Source: Talinum fruticosum (Eukaryota; Streptophyta; Magnoliopsida; Caryophyllales; Talinaceae). Taken from it: 64,000 nt of DNA. The notes under the pieces are model-generated. The model worked only from the letters and a program-made list of their open reading frames with translations. It did not search any database and was not told the origin of the DNA. Positions within the stretch are counted from its first letter, which is position 1; each line of letters starts with the position of its first letter. Below are positions 22,701 to 33,883 of the stretch, one piece after another. The stretch is from positions 4,789,001-4,853,000 of the forward strand of contig JAITYX010000030.1 of assembly GCA_021018815.1 (NCBI GenBank), in the 5' to 3' direction. Made by a program: the position numbers and the translations under genes.

Positions 22701-25353
22701 TGTTTTTTAGTGTAGAATAGGGCTATGCCCCTAAAAATAAATTACTTATTCATAATTTTGGACCAAGCGGTACCTACATTGTTTTCAAAAAGTAACTCCC
22801 TAACATTCCTTGTTGGAGTTTGAAAGAATTGATAGTCTAACTCAATTGTAAGTCCTACATTAGCCATCTTATTTGTAACTTGGTTCACTTCTCTATACCA
22901 ATGGGTGATTTTAACGTCCCAATCGGACTTATCCGAAGTCTTTTGCATTGTGTCAAAATCGAAGTAAATTGGGTGCCCAATCTTTACTACCTTTAAGCAT
23001 ACCAAGAACTAGAATAGAATCCATTTTGAGCCAAACTTGAGTGAAGCCTAAGCTCTTAGCCAGTCGAAGTCTCCTCCATGTTGCCTTGAGTTCAGCCGAA
23101 ACCGAGGTACACTATCCATAATTTTCGTAAAACCCACCTAACCCTTCCCCTTTTTCTCCCGAATGACCCCTCCTCTAGCAGCTAGGCTTGGATTTCCCTT
23201 AGAAGCACCATCAATATTAAGAAACACCCAACCTAGTGGAGGAGGTTTCCATCTAATTAACTCCTCGGATCTAGTGGTCGGACTTGCAAAGGCTTTTATC
23301 CTATCATCCCTTATAACTTCAATCACTTCAGCTAATTGTAGAAGAAGAAATTCACCTTTATTTCTAGGTATAATTTCATCTCGTAGCAAAACAATGAGAG
23401 TTTTCTCATTTCCAAAGATACCAGTTCGAATCAATTTACCCTTTGTTGAGATTGATCATTAGCCACTCCTCAAACGGTGAATTTCCCGAACCTACATCCC
23501 ACCCTTTCATAGCCAAGTAGTTCCGGATGGTAGTGGCGTGTGGACACCGCCAAATTATGTGTTCAATATTCTCCAATTGATCTCTACATACTTTATAACT
23601 TGGGTCATTTGTTAGGCCTCTTTTTAGTCTATTGGCATTAGTCAATAATCCCTATTGTGAAAGATAATGGCGGAATGACTCACCAATATGGGAGTCCGGC
23701 ATTCTATATATATAGAAGATAATACGTAAAAATAATTTACTATTATTTTATGTACAATAATATCTCTAATACTCTATTATGCCCCCTCAAACCGATCGGG
23801 GACGCACGGACAGCTTGGACTTAAGAAACCGAAACTGCTGAGAGGACAGCCTTTTAGTGAAAATGTCCACAATTTGAGAAGTAGTCGGAATATATCGCAC
23901 AACGAGATCTCCATCAGCAACACGTTCTCGAACAAAGTGATAATCCACAACTATATGTTTGATACTGGTCGTGATTGACCGATTGATAGTTATATATGTA
24001 GCATCGATATTGTCACAATATAACCGCACAGGAGTGGCAAGGGTGATACCAACATCAAACAAAAGCTTGCGAAGCCAAAGTGTCTCAAAGAATCGTATAA
24101 CCAAGAGCATGATACTCGGTTTCAAGTGGATGATTTGGAGACTGTGGGTTGCTTTTTAGAACACCAAGATATGAGATTAGGACCAAAATAAACAAGATAG
24201 CCTCGTGGTAGAGCGACATGTGTCACGACAACGAGCCCGAGTCAAGCATCGTAATAGGCAATAATGACTCGACGATGAAGAGGCAAGCACGAAGAAAAAG
24301 CCCATGGTAAAGAGTCGTCTCGTAGATACTCGAAAATACGCTTTACGAAGATGCGGATGAGTAGTACGGGGAGCGTGCATAAATTGGGAAACTATATGCA
24401 AGTGCATCAGCAATATTAGGTCGAGTCATGGTTAAATACCGCAAGGCACCTACCATACTTTTGTATCGAGAGGGATCAAGCAAGCGCTCACCGTCCGTAA
24501 GTGGATAGGGTGGTTCGAGCAGCAGAAGGAGTTTTAACAGAGGTACAAGTTTGAAGCTGAAATTTATGTAAGAGATCTAAAACATATTTCGCTCGTGTCA
24601 AATATAATCCGTAAAGAGATCGAACCACCCGAATGCCAATAAAATAACTTAGGCTTCCAAGATCTTTCATGGCAAACCGAATGGCAAGGGAATCAATAAA
24701 AGACTACAAGTAAGGTGGATGAACTACCAAGTGAAAATAATGTCATCCACGTAAAGAAGGAGAATGAGGACATGATTGCTAGTTCGAAGAATAAACATGG
24801 AGGTGTCAACATTGCTACATACAAAACCATGAGGCGTAAGGAAGTCGCTAAAGCGATGAAACCAGGCACGAGTAGCCTGTTTCAAGCCATAGAGCGCCTT
24901 CTTAAGGCGACAAACATGGGTAGGGAAATCAGGATGAACAAACCCATGACGTTGTTTCATATGAACCGTCTCGGTGAGATGGTCATGTAAAAAGGCATTC
25001 TTGACATCAAGTCGGCGAATGGGCCAATGAAAGGAAACATCAAGAGTCGAACTGCACTGAATAGTAGCGGACAAATAGAATCCTCCATCCCAGATTCATT
25101 ATTGATGATAGAAATGGCAGATTTAACAGTGAAATTACCTAATGAAGATGCATGCCAATAGAAGTTATCAGCCACCTCTATAACTGCAATTTTCAGAAGA
25201 AAATCTAATGGCAAAAGGCTGGTGAATCTATCCCAATCCCATTGATTATCATTTCTCCACATCTCACAAACCAAAATATGAATATCTTCATAAGATATAT
25301 CAACTTACATTGTTGCTGCCCATATTGCTAATTTTGTCTTTAAATATCTATTC
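22701..25353 (-). mobile_element. 5'-truncated LINE inside the hAT-like element
   Basis: It is flanked by perfect 17-bp direct repeats TGATTTGATTACAATTT at 22684-22700 and 25354-25370. Coding remnants on the minus strand run from 25274: a zf-RVT linker (WDWDRFTSLLPLDFLLKI, FYWHASSLGNFTVKSAIS), then, after the Copia piece, LLTNANRLKRGL and ENIEHIIWRCPH, then an RNase H-like domain (IRWKPPPLGWVFLNIDGASK, RGGVIRE) and its tail (ITHWYREVNQVTNKMANVGL). The 3' end is at 22701, next to a T-rich run (poly(A) side). Stops and shifts are present. Confidence 0.85.
23650..25070 (-). mobile_element. Copia pol and 3' LTR fragment inside the LINE
   Basis: Minus-strand order is as in Ty1/Copia. Reverse transcriptase comes first (RRLDVKNAFLHDHLTETVHM, LKKALYGLKQATRAW, then the catalytic LLLYVDDII), then MKDLGSLSYFIGIRV. 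RNase H follows (PVRLYCDNIDATYI, KHIVVDYHFVRERV, IVDIFTKRLSSQQFRFLKSK). A polypurine tract GAGGGGGC near 23782-23789 is followed by about 130 bp of LTR-like sequence (TATTAGAGATATTATT...). Gag, protease, integrase and the 5' part are missing, and there are frame breaks. The joint with the host LINE is near 25070, within its zf-RVT linker. Confidence 0.85.
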
Positions 25354-25614
25354 TGATTTGATTACAATTTAAAAAAATTAATTATTGACTCATTTATGAT
25401 TAAATTGCTTGTAAATTTACAATAAGATTAAACAGGACACAAAATATTGTTTTTTATAACTCATTTATGATTAAAATACACTAGATCCGTTTAATACCTG
25501 CGGACCCGTTAACCCCTTGGGTCCTGGTCTCAGGTCCAAATCTAAAAAATTAAATGGGTTTGAGTCCATCCGGACCCGATCCAAATTCGATCTATTGTCA
25601 TCCCTAGTGATAGC

Positions 25615-28116
25615 AGCATCACCCAATAAGGAAGTAAACAGAAGTTTAACCACTAGAAAATATATTTATTGGAAAGACTTCTACCCCGAAAAAATTACAT
25701 CCTTTATTTATTCAAATAATACTTAACATCGGTACAATAATAAAGCCAATGCACTTGCACGTATCAAGGGACTGAGATGGGCAACATAATGGGCATCCGT
25801 ATTCACTCGTGTGGCATATAATTGGTCCATTCTAGGCCTCTTCTGCTTGTCTCACTCTCATATTATTGGAGATCTGAACCCCACCACCCTTTTTGTTTCT
25901 ATAATATCTTTACATAATTTATTTATTCAAATACGCCCTACTATCATTATTTTCTCTTTGGAATAGTCTTTTAAAATTTACAGTGTTAATCGATTATATA
26001 ATAATTAACTCACACTAGATTATTTTCTTTTTGAAATAATTATTAAACATAAAAGAGCATATGAAAATGAATCTATTCGAAATTTCAATATTAATTTTAG
26101 GTCAAAATATTATAAGTAAGATAACAAGTCTTGAAGCTAATTATATATATTGGACAAAGATTTAATACAAAAGTTATATTAGATGTTGAGTCACACACAT
26201 TCCAACAAAAAAATATTTTTGTTTGTCGCGATTGTTTTATGTAAAGATTTATAATTATATATATCGGTTAAAGATTCAATAGTAACATGTAAGAGGACAA
26301 ATAAATGCATGGATCTAATGTGATGTCGGATTTGATATATAGTTTGATTCTCTTGTCTATACATTAATTTGTCTTGAGATTTTTTAATGGATGTTTTGTT
26401 TCGATACAGGGTTGGTTTATGAAAGACAAATTTCTTACTTTAACTCTTATTTTTATGACTTAATAATTGATTTTGTTACTAATTCTACGGGCCATCAAAG
26501 GAGTCATGAAATTATTAGTAGTATTTTCTGAGGGCATATCTTAAAGCAAATGGGAAAAAATTAAATATGTGAATTACAAGTTTCTAGTAAATTCTAACCA
26601 ATAAATTTTGTATTTAAGCTGTATACATGCATATGAGTTTCATGAAAGAATTTAAAATAATTCATTAATATCTATAAAACTCATGTTTCGAGAAGTATAA
26701 TTGATGAAAATTAAAGATAAACATACTTTCAAGAAGACTTAGGAGGGATAAGAATAATGAAACAGAGGATTTTGGGTATAATAGAAGTTTTCAAGAGTAC
26801 GTTGATTTCATTATTTATGACAGGATTTATAACAGTTAACTATTGGTAAACACAGCTAATCGCTGATAATCTATAACTGCTAATCTTAAAAATTAACAAA
26901 TGTTAATAACCGTTAGTCGCTAATTATACAACAACTGAAATAAATAGACCTTAAAGGTACGTGTCTAAAGTCCAATAAGATAGGAATATATAATGAACAT
27001 TACATAAATTACTTGGTGAAATTATCCAAAAAGAAATATAAATATTGAAATAACAAGACATATTTATAATCATTTTGCTTTAAAATAACCTGTTAACTGT
27101 GATGATGAATTTTCTTTTACATAAAACACAAAAAAAAAACTTTTGGACATATAAGTGTTTAACAAACTAGTATATTATTAATTAGAGGAGGAGGGTGGTC
27201 TCATGTTTGTTAATTGTGGCCTTATTATACTCTTTTGTTTTTTTGTGTTACATAACTAAATTATAAAGGGTAACAAAATACATTCATATAAAAGATGAGA
27301 GATAAAAGAATCGTATATGAGACTTATTGAGTATGACATTCTTCACAATTACTATTTAAGATCTTATATTGATACACCACTTAAAAATATTTACAAATGA
27401 AAATATTAAAAAATGTTGAATAATTAATGCTTAAAAGGAATATAATTACCAACAAAATATTAATTAATATAATAACGTCCTTATTCTGATAAAGACAGTG
27501 GCATATTACAATAGTGTGGCGGGAGGAGGTCCTCTCAAGAATATAAAAATTTACATACGCATGCAATGTTATTTTTATTTTTATTCATTTGGATAAGAAT
27601 TTGATTCCTTTTATGATTTTGTTCTAAGTTGAAGGTTAAGTATTATAATTTATAACATATCCACATAAAACATAATTGTAAATGTAAATTATAATTTTTA
27701 ATTAAGTTTGGTATTATTAGTAAATAAATATAATTATATTTGATGGAGTATATATTTATTTATTACTAACTTGTATAGAATTACTTTTTATCTCAAGTCA
27801 GTTGGATTCGAATAGCATTTAATTTTTATATTTTTATTTATAATGTCGCTTTACTTTCTCTTTTGTCAATAGTATACCACTGTAAAATAAAGTTTGGTCA
27901 TAAATATTATCAGATAAATTTGAGTTTTATGAGATAAAATAGAAATAAAATAAAAAAAAAGAAAATTTTAAATAATTGAAAATTTATCGAATGATTCCGC
28001 TTTTCTCTCTTTTATCCACAACCTCAACGGCTAATTTTACCGCCTCCACCACTCTTGCCACCCAGGAGATGCCTATCATGGGCCGGCCATCCACTTCCAG
28101 CGAGCACATAGTGTAA
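25615..28116. other. AT-rich intergenic spacer
   Basis: No gene, RNA or clear element was found. Around 26830-26950 there are repeated short motifs (TAACCGTTAGTCGCTAAT and similar) of the kind seen in degraded Tourist-like MITEs, but no paired ends could be fixed. Confidence 0.4.
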
Positions 28117-28119
28117 TGG

Positions 28120-28120
<1 letters not shown>

Positions 28121-28160
<40 letters not shown>
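28121..28160. repeat. (TTA)n microsatellite
   Basis: About 13 perfect units. Confidence 0.95.
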
Positions 28161-28163
<3 letters not shown>

Positions 28164-28271
28164 GTTATTTTTGTATTTGACCAATAAAAATTTATTTTAT
28201 CAGTTACTGCATATCATCTGATAAACTTTATGATATTTGGACTAAAAAAGGTTACAGTGACTTTTTGACCA

Positions 28272-28403
28272 GAATGTAAAATTAAAGGGCATTAATCGAA
28301 GGACTCCTTTCATCTTTTATATAAGTTTAATTCTCGAGAATGTAAAGTTAAAGGACATTCATCCATGGACTCCTTTCATCTTTCATATAAGTTTAATTCT
28401 CGA
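28272..28403. repeat. Tandem duplication, 66-bp period
   Basis: Two copies start GAATGTAAARTTAAAGGRCA at 28272 and 28338. Both end in ATATAAGTTTAATTCTCGA. The copies differ at only a few positions, which suggests a fairly recent duplication. Confidence 0.8.
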
Positions 28404-28409
28404 TAAGTA

Positions 28410-30084
28410 TACTTATTGGGAGCCTTTTACCGTAAATTATTGTAGCCTAAAAAATATTATACCCTTTATTAAACTGAAATAAAAAGGAAAGTAATTGAAG
28501 TAAAAACTTTTTAGCGTGAATAATTGAAGTGAGTTGGGAACCAAATTAATAATGACTGACAAGATTCAAAAGAGGATAACAACGTGGCCTTTCATATAGC
28601 ACTTCACTTTGTCCAAAAACCACCCTGAATTCAGTACTCCAAATTTTAACCATTACTTTCTAACAAAAAGAATTTTAAATTTAATATTTATAATGCGTCC
28701 ATTGAAAAATAGTTGTCCAGAAAATCCATATTACTATATTTTCAGTATAAGATTTACCATATATAATTATTTATAAAGATTAGATAAACTAAAATGTGAT
28801 TTTTTTTTTTTTTTAGGAACCACTAGAATGGAGAAAGTATTTTACATTTGATTATGGTGTCATCAAGAGGTGTAAATAAAAATAGAACAACGCTCATTAT
28901 TTTTACAACACGAAGATTTGGTTACTAAGGAGGATATGTGTAATGTTATTAATAGATTATTAATATAAATCATCTTTTCTTCAAAACAAAAACGCTTAAC
29001 TTGAGAATAAACCAAATATTTATTCTAAAAATACATTAACGATTTTTTATTAACAAATAATTATATCTTGTCAGTTTGAACTTTGAAGATACTTAGAAGC
29101 TAAGTGTTGGTATATTCTCGAAGCCTTAAGTATTGGGGTAAATATCTCTACTATATAGGATCTAAATTCAAGCATTAATTGAGTAAAACCCTCTCCCATT
29201 TCAAAGTTTTCCCCTTTTTATGTTATATTTTGTGATGATTATCTTTCTATAATAACTCGACCTTTTCCTATTTAATTATTAAATTATAATGAGCTTGAAT
29301 TTTATACTACTACTACTAGTGTATAATGAGAACCATAAGTAAATGGAATAGAAACAAGATTGTTATATTATTTTGTTTTTATGTTCAATGTAGGGATTCA
29401 AACTTACAAAAACTTTATTAATGGAGCCAATGTATTATATGGGCAGCCTTGTCCCTTGGGAATGGACCTAGTGATAGTACTACAAATTCATTGTTGATTC
29501 TTGATACCGGTGGGGCCATAACTCATAATTAATTGTAATTAAGTGGATGACTCTAGTTTGGTTGAAGTTGTTATAGACGTAACTTTAAGTTGAAAGGACA
29601 AAGCAATTAATGTATAATTGAGGGGGTTAAGTCTAAAACCAAGACAAATTGATACTACTAGTGGTAATGAAATGATGTCAAGCCAATGACAAGTTTGGCA
29701 AAAACGTTGGAATATTGGCAACCTTTGCTGTGGTGTGGTCTCTTTAAATTATATATGGCTTAATTAATCCCATCTTTAATTTCAATCGTGGTTATCTTTT
29801 CTATCACCTATAAATCTAAACTCATTTCATAAGAAAACTACAAGGTAGTTAGGACTATTATCATGACCACCCCCTCCTATTCTTTCTTAATTATGGCCGA
29901 TAGTTTTTCTCTCCTTTTTCATTGACTTTCTTAATGTTCAATTATTCAAGAGTAAACTCAACTAAAAGTTTAAACAAATGCTTGCAAGTCAAAGAATAAG
30001 TTTATACTCAACACGCGTCTTCATGTGAATGTCGTTTGGGCATGAAGTGTGGATGCAACAAAGGCTCATCCTTATCTTATGTAA
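28410..30084. other. AT-rich intergenic spacer
   Basis: I see no coding sequence or repeat worth naming. The one ORF above 55 codons (29539-29721, -) has no recognisable feature. Confidence 0.4.
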
Positions 30085-30269
30085 TAATCAATATGAAGGT
30101 TGTTGAGGTTCGAACCTAAGACATCTCACTTAAAAAAACCCGATACCATATTCTAGATATGTGATGTGATAGAATAAGTCAACAGTATGGGAGCCTCCTA
30201 TTATATATATAGGAAATCATACAAAAACTAATTTATAATTATTTTATTTATAATAATATCTTTAATACC
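30085..30269 (-). mobile_element. Short Copia/TRIM-type LTR with PBS-like motif
   Basis: On the minus strand the sequence starts TGGTATTAAAGATATTATT at 30269. It passes a TATATATA run and GGAGGCTCCCATACTG, then reaches TGGTATCGGG near 30153. The last motif resembles the primer-binding site complementary to initiator Met tRNA (TGGTATC...). After it comes a GGTTCGAACC-containing leader, common behind Copia PBSs. The first 100 bp resemble the LTR piece of the Copia fragment near 23.7 kb. No coding part follows, so it is a 5' fragment or TRIM remnant. Confidence 0.5.
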
Positions 30270-31030
30270 AGTTAAACTTGATTTTTAACAACAAGTTTTT
30301 AGGTGCAAACGCTAACCCTAGAAAATTGTTTATGGGGATCGTTGATGGATTTGTGTGGGTGACGAGTGATGGATATGACTTGAGTCAAATGGCACATGGA
30401 CATGAATTGTTTTTTATTAAACTTTGGTCAATTGTTGACAAACCATACGAGATTACCAGCACAATAATATAAAAACATATCGTTAAAAAAATTAAGAGAG
30501 TCAACTTTCACCAACCCAAAACAGAAAAGAAACCCCCAACATACCCCCATAATCAAAAAGACAATGTGGTGGAGGTTGGTGATTAACGCTTAATTAACAT
30601 CTCAATTACACGTCACTGATGCAATCAAACTACTGCCTCCTATTATTTACTGTCCACTCTATGCACCTAATTTCACATTAACAAATTAATTTCAAGCTTT
30701 TTTTCCAACTTGCATCCTATGATCCTCCCGTCATTAGTGACTTGAACAATTATCTATTTAAATTACCCTTTTTATAATCATTTGGAAAATATGTTTGGTG
30801 ACACAATAGTTGGACGGAATAAGTTTAATTATTGAGAAAATAATGTAAATTGTCACTTGATAACAAAATAATCAGACTGTTTGCTAACTCGAATATGTAA
30901 TTGTCATTTGTTTTTATAAGAAGTGTTGTGTCTTCAACGATTTTAAAACTAGTTGTACAAATTTTTCTACAATTTTATAGTAGGTAAAACTGTTATATTG
31001 TTTTTTCTCCCAAAAAACAAAAAATGTTAG

Positions 31031-31137
31031 GTTACCTTAGTGGAAAACGTAATGCTACGGATTTGGATAAATTGACATCACCTTGATTACCTTAATGGAA
31101 AACGTAATGCTACAAATTTGGATAAATTGACATCACC
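31031..31137. repeat. Tandem duplication, 55-bp period
   Basis: Two copies of TTACCTTARTGGAAAACGTA followed by ATGCTAC and GGATAAATTGACATCACC lie back to back. Confidence 0.8.
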
Positions 31138-31630
31138 CGATAGTGAAAGTTTTATATCACTACAAATTTTTTACATTCTACACTACAATGCCCATCTCGT
31201 TTGTTCCATCAAAAATTTCAAAATATTTCCTAACAAAAAATTAGGAGCATTTATCTAATTATAAAATAACTATACTTTTTTTGATATTAAAGGTAAGTTA
31301 TATAAAAAAATGAGAATTTTTTGTAGAACTTTGGAAAGTTTTATTCATTTCGAGGCTCCAATTAGTGGAATATTAAAGATAACAAAGTTACAAAATCAAA
31401 ATTCTAAAAATCTAATTCTTGAAAATATTAAAATTATTATTAAATTAACAAAAACTAATTCATCCATCCCTTATAAACTTTCTTATACACCCTCAACAAA
31501 AAAATAAAACTTTCTTATACAGTTGTACACGCACACTTTCTTTCTCTCTCTCACTTCCAATATAGCCTAGCAATTACCCAAAAAAAAAAAGGTAAAATCA
31601 AAATTCGGGGAAGGGAAAAAACACGGGAGA

Positions 31631-32212
31631 TCAACCTCTGGGCAAAGGGGAGCGCTCACGGAAGACGACCTTCGAAGCCTTGGATTGCCGGAAAACCTTC
31701 ATCGGGCTCGGAAAGTACCAGCTCTTCCACTTCGCCGCCGGCGACGATCTCTTCTCATTCCCGACGGCGACAGACCTCGACCTTCTCAACTTCATCTTCT
31801 CAACATCCTCCATTTTCTCCGTCTTCAGCTTCTGCGGCCAAAACAGCGACCAAATCGACGAGGATTTGCTCCGACTCTGCGGAATTTCCGGCGCCGGAGT
31901 TTTCCTATCGGCGGCGGAGAACCTTAGGAAAGAAGGGGCGGCCGCGGCGGATCTGGATCGACGGAAGGGCGGCTCGCTGTCGATGAGGGTGGAGATTCGG
32001 GAATCCCCGGAGAAATGGAGAGAGAAAGAGGAGGAAGAAGAGGAGGAGGAGGAGGAGGAGCAGCAGCAAGAGCAAGGGCGGAGGCTAGCGCAGTCAGGGC
32101 AGAGAGCGGCGAGGCGTTGTTTGAGACAGAGAGGGCAGACACCAGAACGACGGCGTTTGGAGGGGTGGCGTGGGCATTTCCAGACGTCTTCTTCATCGGA
32201 GTAGAACGCCAT
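31631..32212 (-). CDS. 193-aa Cys/His-motif, Ser-rich plant protein
   Basis: A single open frame runs from ATG at 32212 to TGA at 31631 without introns. The N-terminus (residues about 1-50) reads MAFYSDEEDVWKCPRHPSKR and continues SGVCPLCLKQRLAALCPDC, giving a CPxHP...CPxC...CPxC arrangement that could bind zinc. A similar CxRHP...C..CL.RL start occurs in plant-specific families such as OCTOPUS, but this protein is much shorter, so that link is tentative. Residues about 52-62 are poly-Ser, coded by a (TCC/TCT)n microsatellite. The remainder is basic and Ser-rich (RRSRSAAAAPSFLRFSA, SSSIWSLFWPQKLK, WKSWYFPSPMKVFRQSK), with RRSRS motifs that could be phosphorylated. There is no signal peptide or membrane segment. 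GC content is well above the flanks, as expected for a coding exon. The opposite-strand Glu-rich ORF is a shadow. Confidence 0.82.
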   Translation of the reverse strand: MAFYSDEEDVWKCPRHPSKRRRSGVCPLCLKQRLAALCPDCASLRPCSCCCSSSSSSSSSSSFSLHFSGDSRISTLIDSEPPFRRSRSAAAAPSFLRFSAADRKTPAPEIPQSRSKSSSIWSLFWPQKLKTEKMEDVEKMKLRRSRSVAVGNEKRSSPAAKWKSWYFPSPMKVFRQSKASKVVFRERSPLPRG

Positions 32213-32360
32213 TGTTGTGTGGGTGAAGGTGATGATCCGTCTTCTGATTTTCTCTCCCTGATTCAGTGAATGATCACTTAGTGGTCGGCAGGGAGGGAGA
32301 GAGATTTGAGGGGATATAACGACTGGGAGGGTGGGAATGTAGGATTACTATTTATTACGA

Positions 32361-32368
32361 TATTTATA
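32361..32368 (-). promoter_or_regulatory. Possible TATA box of the 193-aa gene
   Basis: CATATAAATA on the minus strand lies 149 bp upstream of the ATG at 32212. It is the best TATA match in the right place, implying a 5' leader of about 120 nt. Confidence 0.5.
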
Positions 32369-32394
32369 TGAATATGATATAACTGGGAGGACGA

Positions 32395-32406
32395 AACGGC
32401 GCCGTT
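32395..32406. promoter_or_regulatory. 12-bp perfect palindrome AACGGCGCCGTT
   Basis: It lies about 30 bp upstream of the putative TATA box. It contains AACGG/CCGTT cores like those in MYB3R (MSA) sites on both strands, fused through GGCGCC. A regulatory role is inference. Confidence 0.3.
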
Positions 32407-32481
32407 ACAGGACGCAAGCTCCTCTTTTATCTCTATACGAGTTTATTCGAAGGAAACTCAATGTAAGATGATTTCTATTTT

Positions 32482-32978
32482 GGAAAAAAATTTAAAAAGT
32501 CTATAAACTTTACATGTTCTAAAATATTACTCAAATTTAAACTGGGTTTAAAAACTCACTAGTTTTTATTATAGAGTTTAATTTAATCACCAAAGTACAA
32601 TAATAAAATGTACGTTCCACCCTTGTACGTGAGGATATTGACAGCTACTAATATTTATAGAAAAAAATTTTAAAAATTATTAAACTTTATTCCAGAGTTC
32701 TAAAAATCACCAATGTTTATATTGTATTTACTTTGGTGATTTTTTAAACTCAATTTAAACTTTGATGATTTTTAGAAAGTGACTTTTTAAATTTTTTTCT
32801 ATAAATATTAGTAACTGTCAATATCCTCACGTACAATGGTGGAGCGTGAATTTCACTATTACAGTTTGGTGATTAATTAAACCCTATAATAAAGATTAGT
32901 AATTTTTTAAATCTAATTTAAACTTTAATAATTCTTTAGAACATTGGAGTAAAGTTCAGTGACTTTTAAAAAAATTTC
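32482..32978. mobile_element. 0.5-kb palindromic element, Mutator-like
   Basis: The two halves are long imperfect inverted copies. Matching blocks include TTTATTATAGRGTTTAATT, the near-perfect GTACGTGAGGATATTGACAG and ACTAATATTTATAGAAAAAA, each present once per strand. Direct repeats TTTCTATTTT flank it at 32472-32481 and 32979-32988; the 9-10 bp length fits a Mutator-like foldback element. The outer ends are G(G)AAA... followed by TTTAAAAAGTC. There is no coding capacity. The transcript would fold into a long hairpin. Confidence 0.78.
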
Positions 32979-33463
32979 TTTCTATTTTATGCAATCTAAA
33001 CTTATCAAGGTTCAAAATGGGCTGAGTTAATTTTTATTTATGTTTAAAGGAATTTGTTAATGAAAAATAATTTAATTTAAATTAAAATAATATAAAATTA
33101 ATAATTTTAAACTAATTTTTGGAGTGACCATATTCAAATGGGTACTTTGTATGAGATTTGTAAATATTGCGTTCTTTAATTCTAACTATAATAGTATCAT
33201 GTATTGATAACTTTTTTCTATAACGTATATATTATATGTTTCAAATATATTACTATCCTACCTATTAAGAAAAGAAAAAATATATTATCATCTAAATAAA
33301 TATAAAATTATCTAAAATAATATCTAATTAAGTACAAGATATCAGCATTGTTCTGAATTGAAAAAAGACAAAAAAATTCAGTACGTACAATCAAATTGAC
33401 ATGCAAATTAGGAAGCCATCCATTTCCTTTAGAATATACATAAAACAAAATCGAAAAGAATTA

Positions 33464-33883
33464 GGTCATGTTCGGCAAAATAAGCTCGTTTGAGTATCGG
33501 ATAATTGTTTGTGTAATTGATAACTCGTTTAGGTAGTCGATAGTCGTTAGCGAATAGTCGTTAGCGAATAGTCGTTCAATTGAGCGATTGAATAAATGTG
33601 TTTGGTAAATTTAGTAGTTGAGTTAGTCGATTATTGTAAATTGACGTAAAAGTATATAGATAATTTGCCAAATATAAATTAATAAAAGGATTTTTGTCAA
33701 AAAATATTTAGTTTAATTTGCCAAAAAATATTCTTACATTTTCGAAACACTACTTGAAACGCTAAACCTATCGCAAACGCTAGTTAAAACACTACCTTAC
33801 CGAACGCTAATATTTAGTTGATTAGTGTTTTAACTTAATCAAAACGCTAAAAGCTACTCAAAACGCTATCGTCGAACGAGACC
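33464..33883. mobile_element. Tourist-like MITE (PIF/Harbinger type), 420 bp
   Basis: The left end GGTCATGTTCGGC is the inverse of the right end (GGTCTCGTTCGAC on the other strand). Both sides carry the triplet TTA (33461-33463 and 33884-33886), the classical PIF/Harbinger 3-bp duplication. The interior has short repeats (TAGTCGTTAGCGAA twice, and AAACGCTA-type motifs near the right end) but no ORF. Confidence 0.75.

Larger units (their letters stand above)
22355..25606. mobile_element. hAT-like MITE with nested insertions
   Basis: The ends are TGGGGATGACAAT on the left and, on the other strand, TAGGGATGACAAT on the right (12 of 13 match). Flanks are the 8-bp repeats GTGATAGG (22347-22354) and GTGATAGC (25607-25614), 7 of 8 identical; 8 bp is the hAT duplication length. 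The subterminal regions (22360-22520 and 25490-25600) are inverted relatives rich in GGGTCCGAGTC/GGACCCG motifs, where a transposase might bind. Without the LINE inserted at 22701-25353 the element is only about 580 bp and has no transposase, so it was nonautonomous. Confidence 0.78.

Noticed and set aside
28272..28403. Direct repeats considered as a CRISPR-like array
   Set aside because: There are only two adjacent copies with no spacers, in plant DNA; it is a simple tandem duplication.
31680..32269. Glu-rich plus-strand ORFs
   Set aside because: They are a shadow of the poly-Ser-coding 193-aa gene on the other strand.
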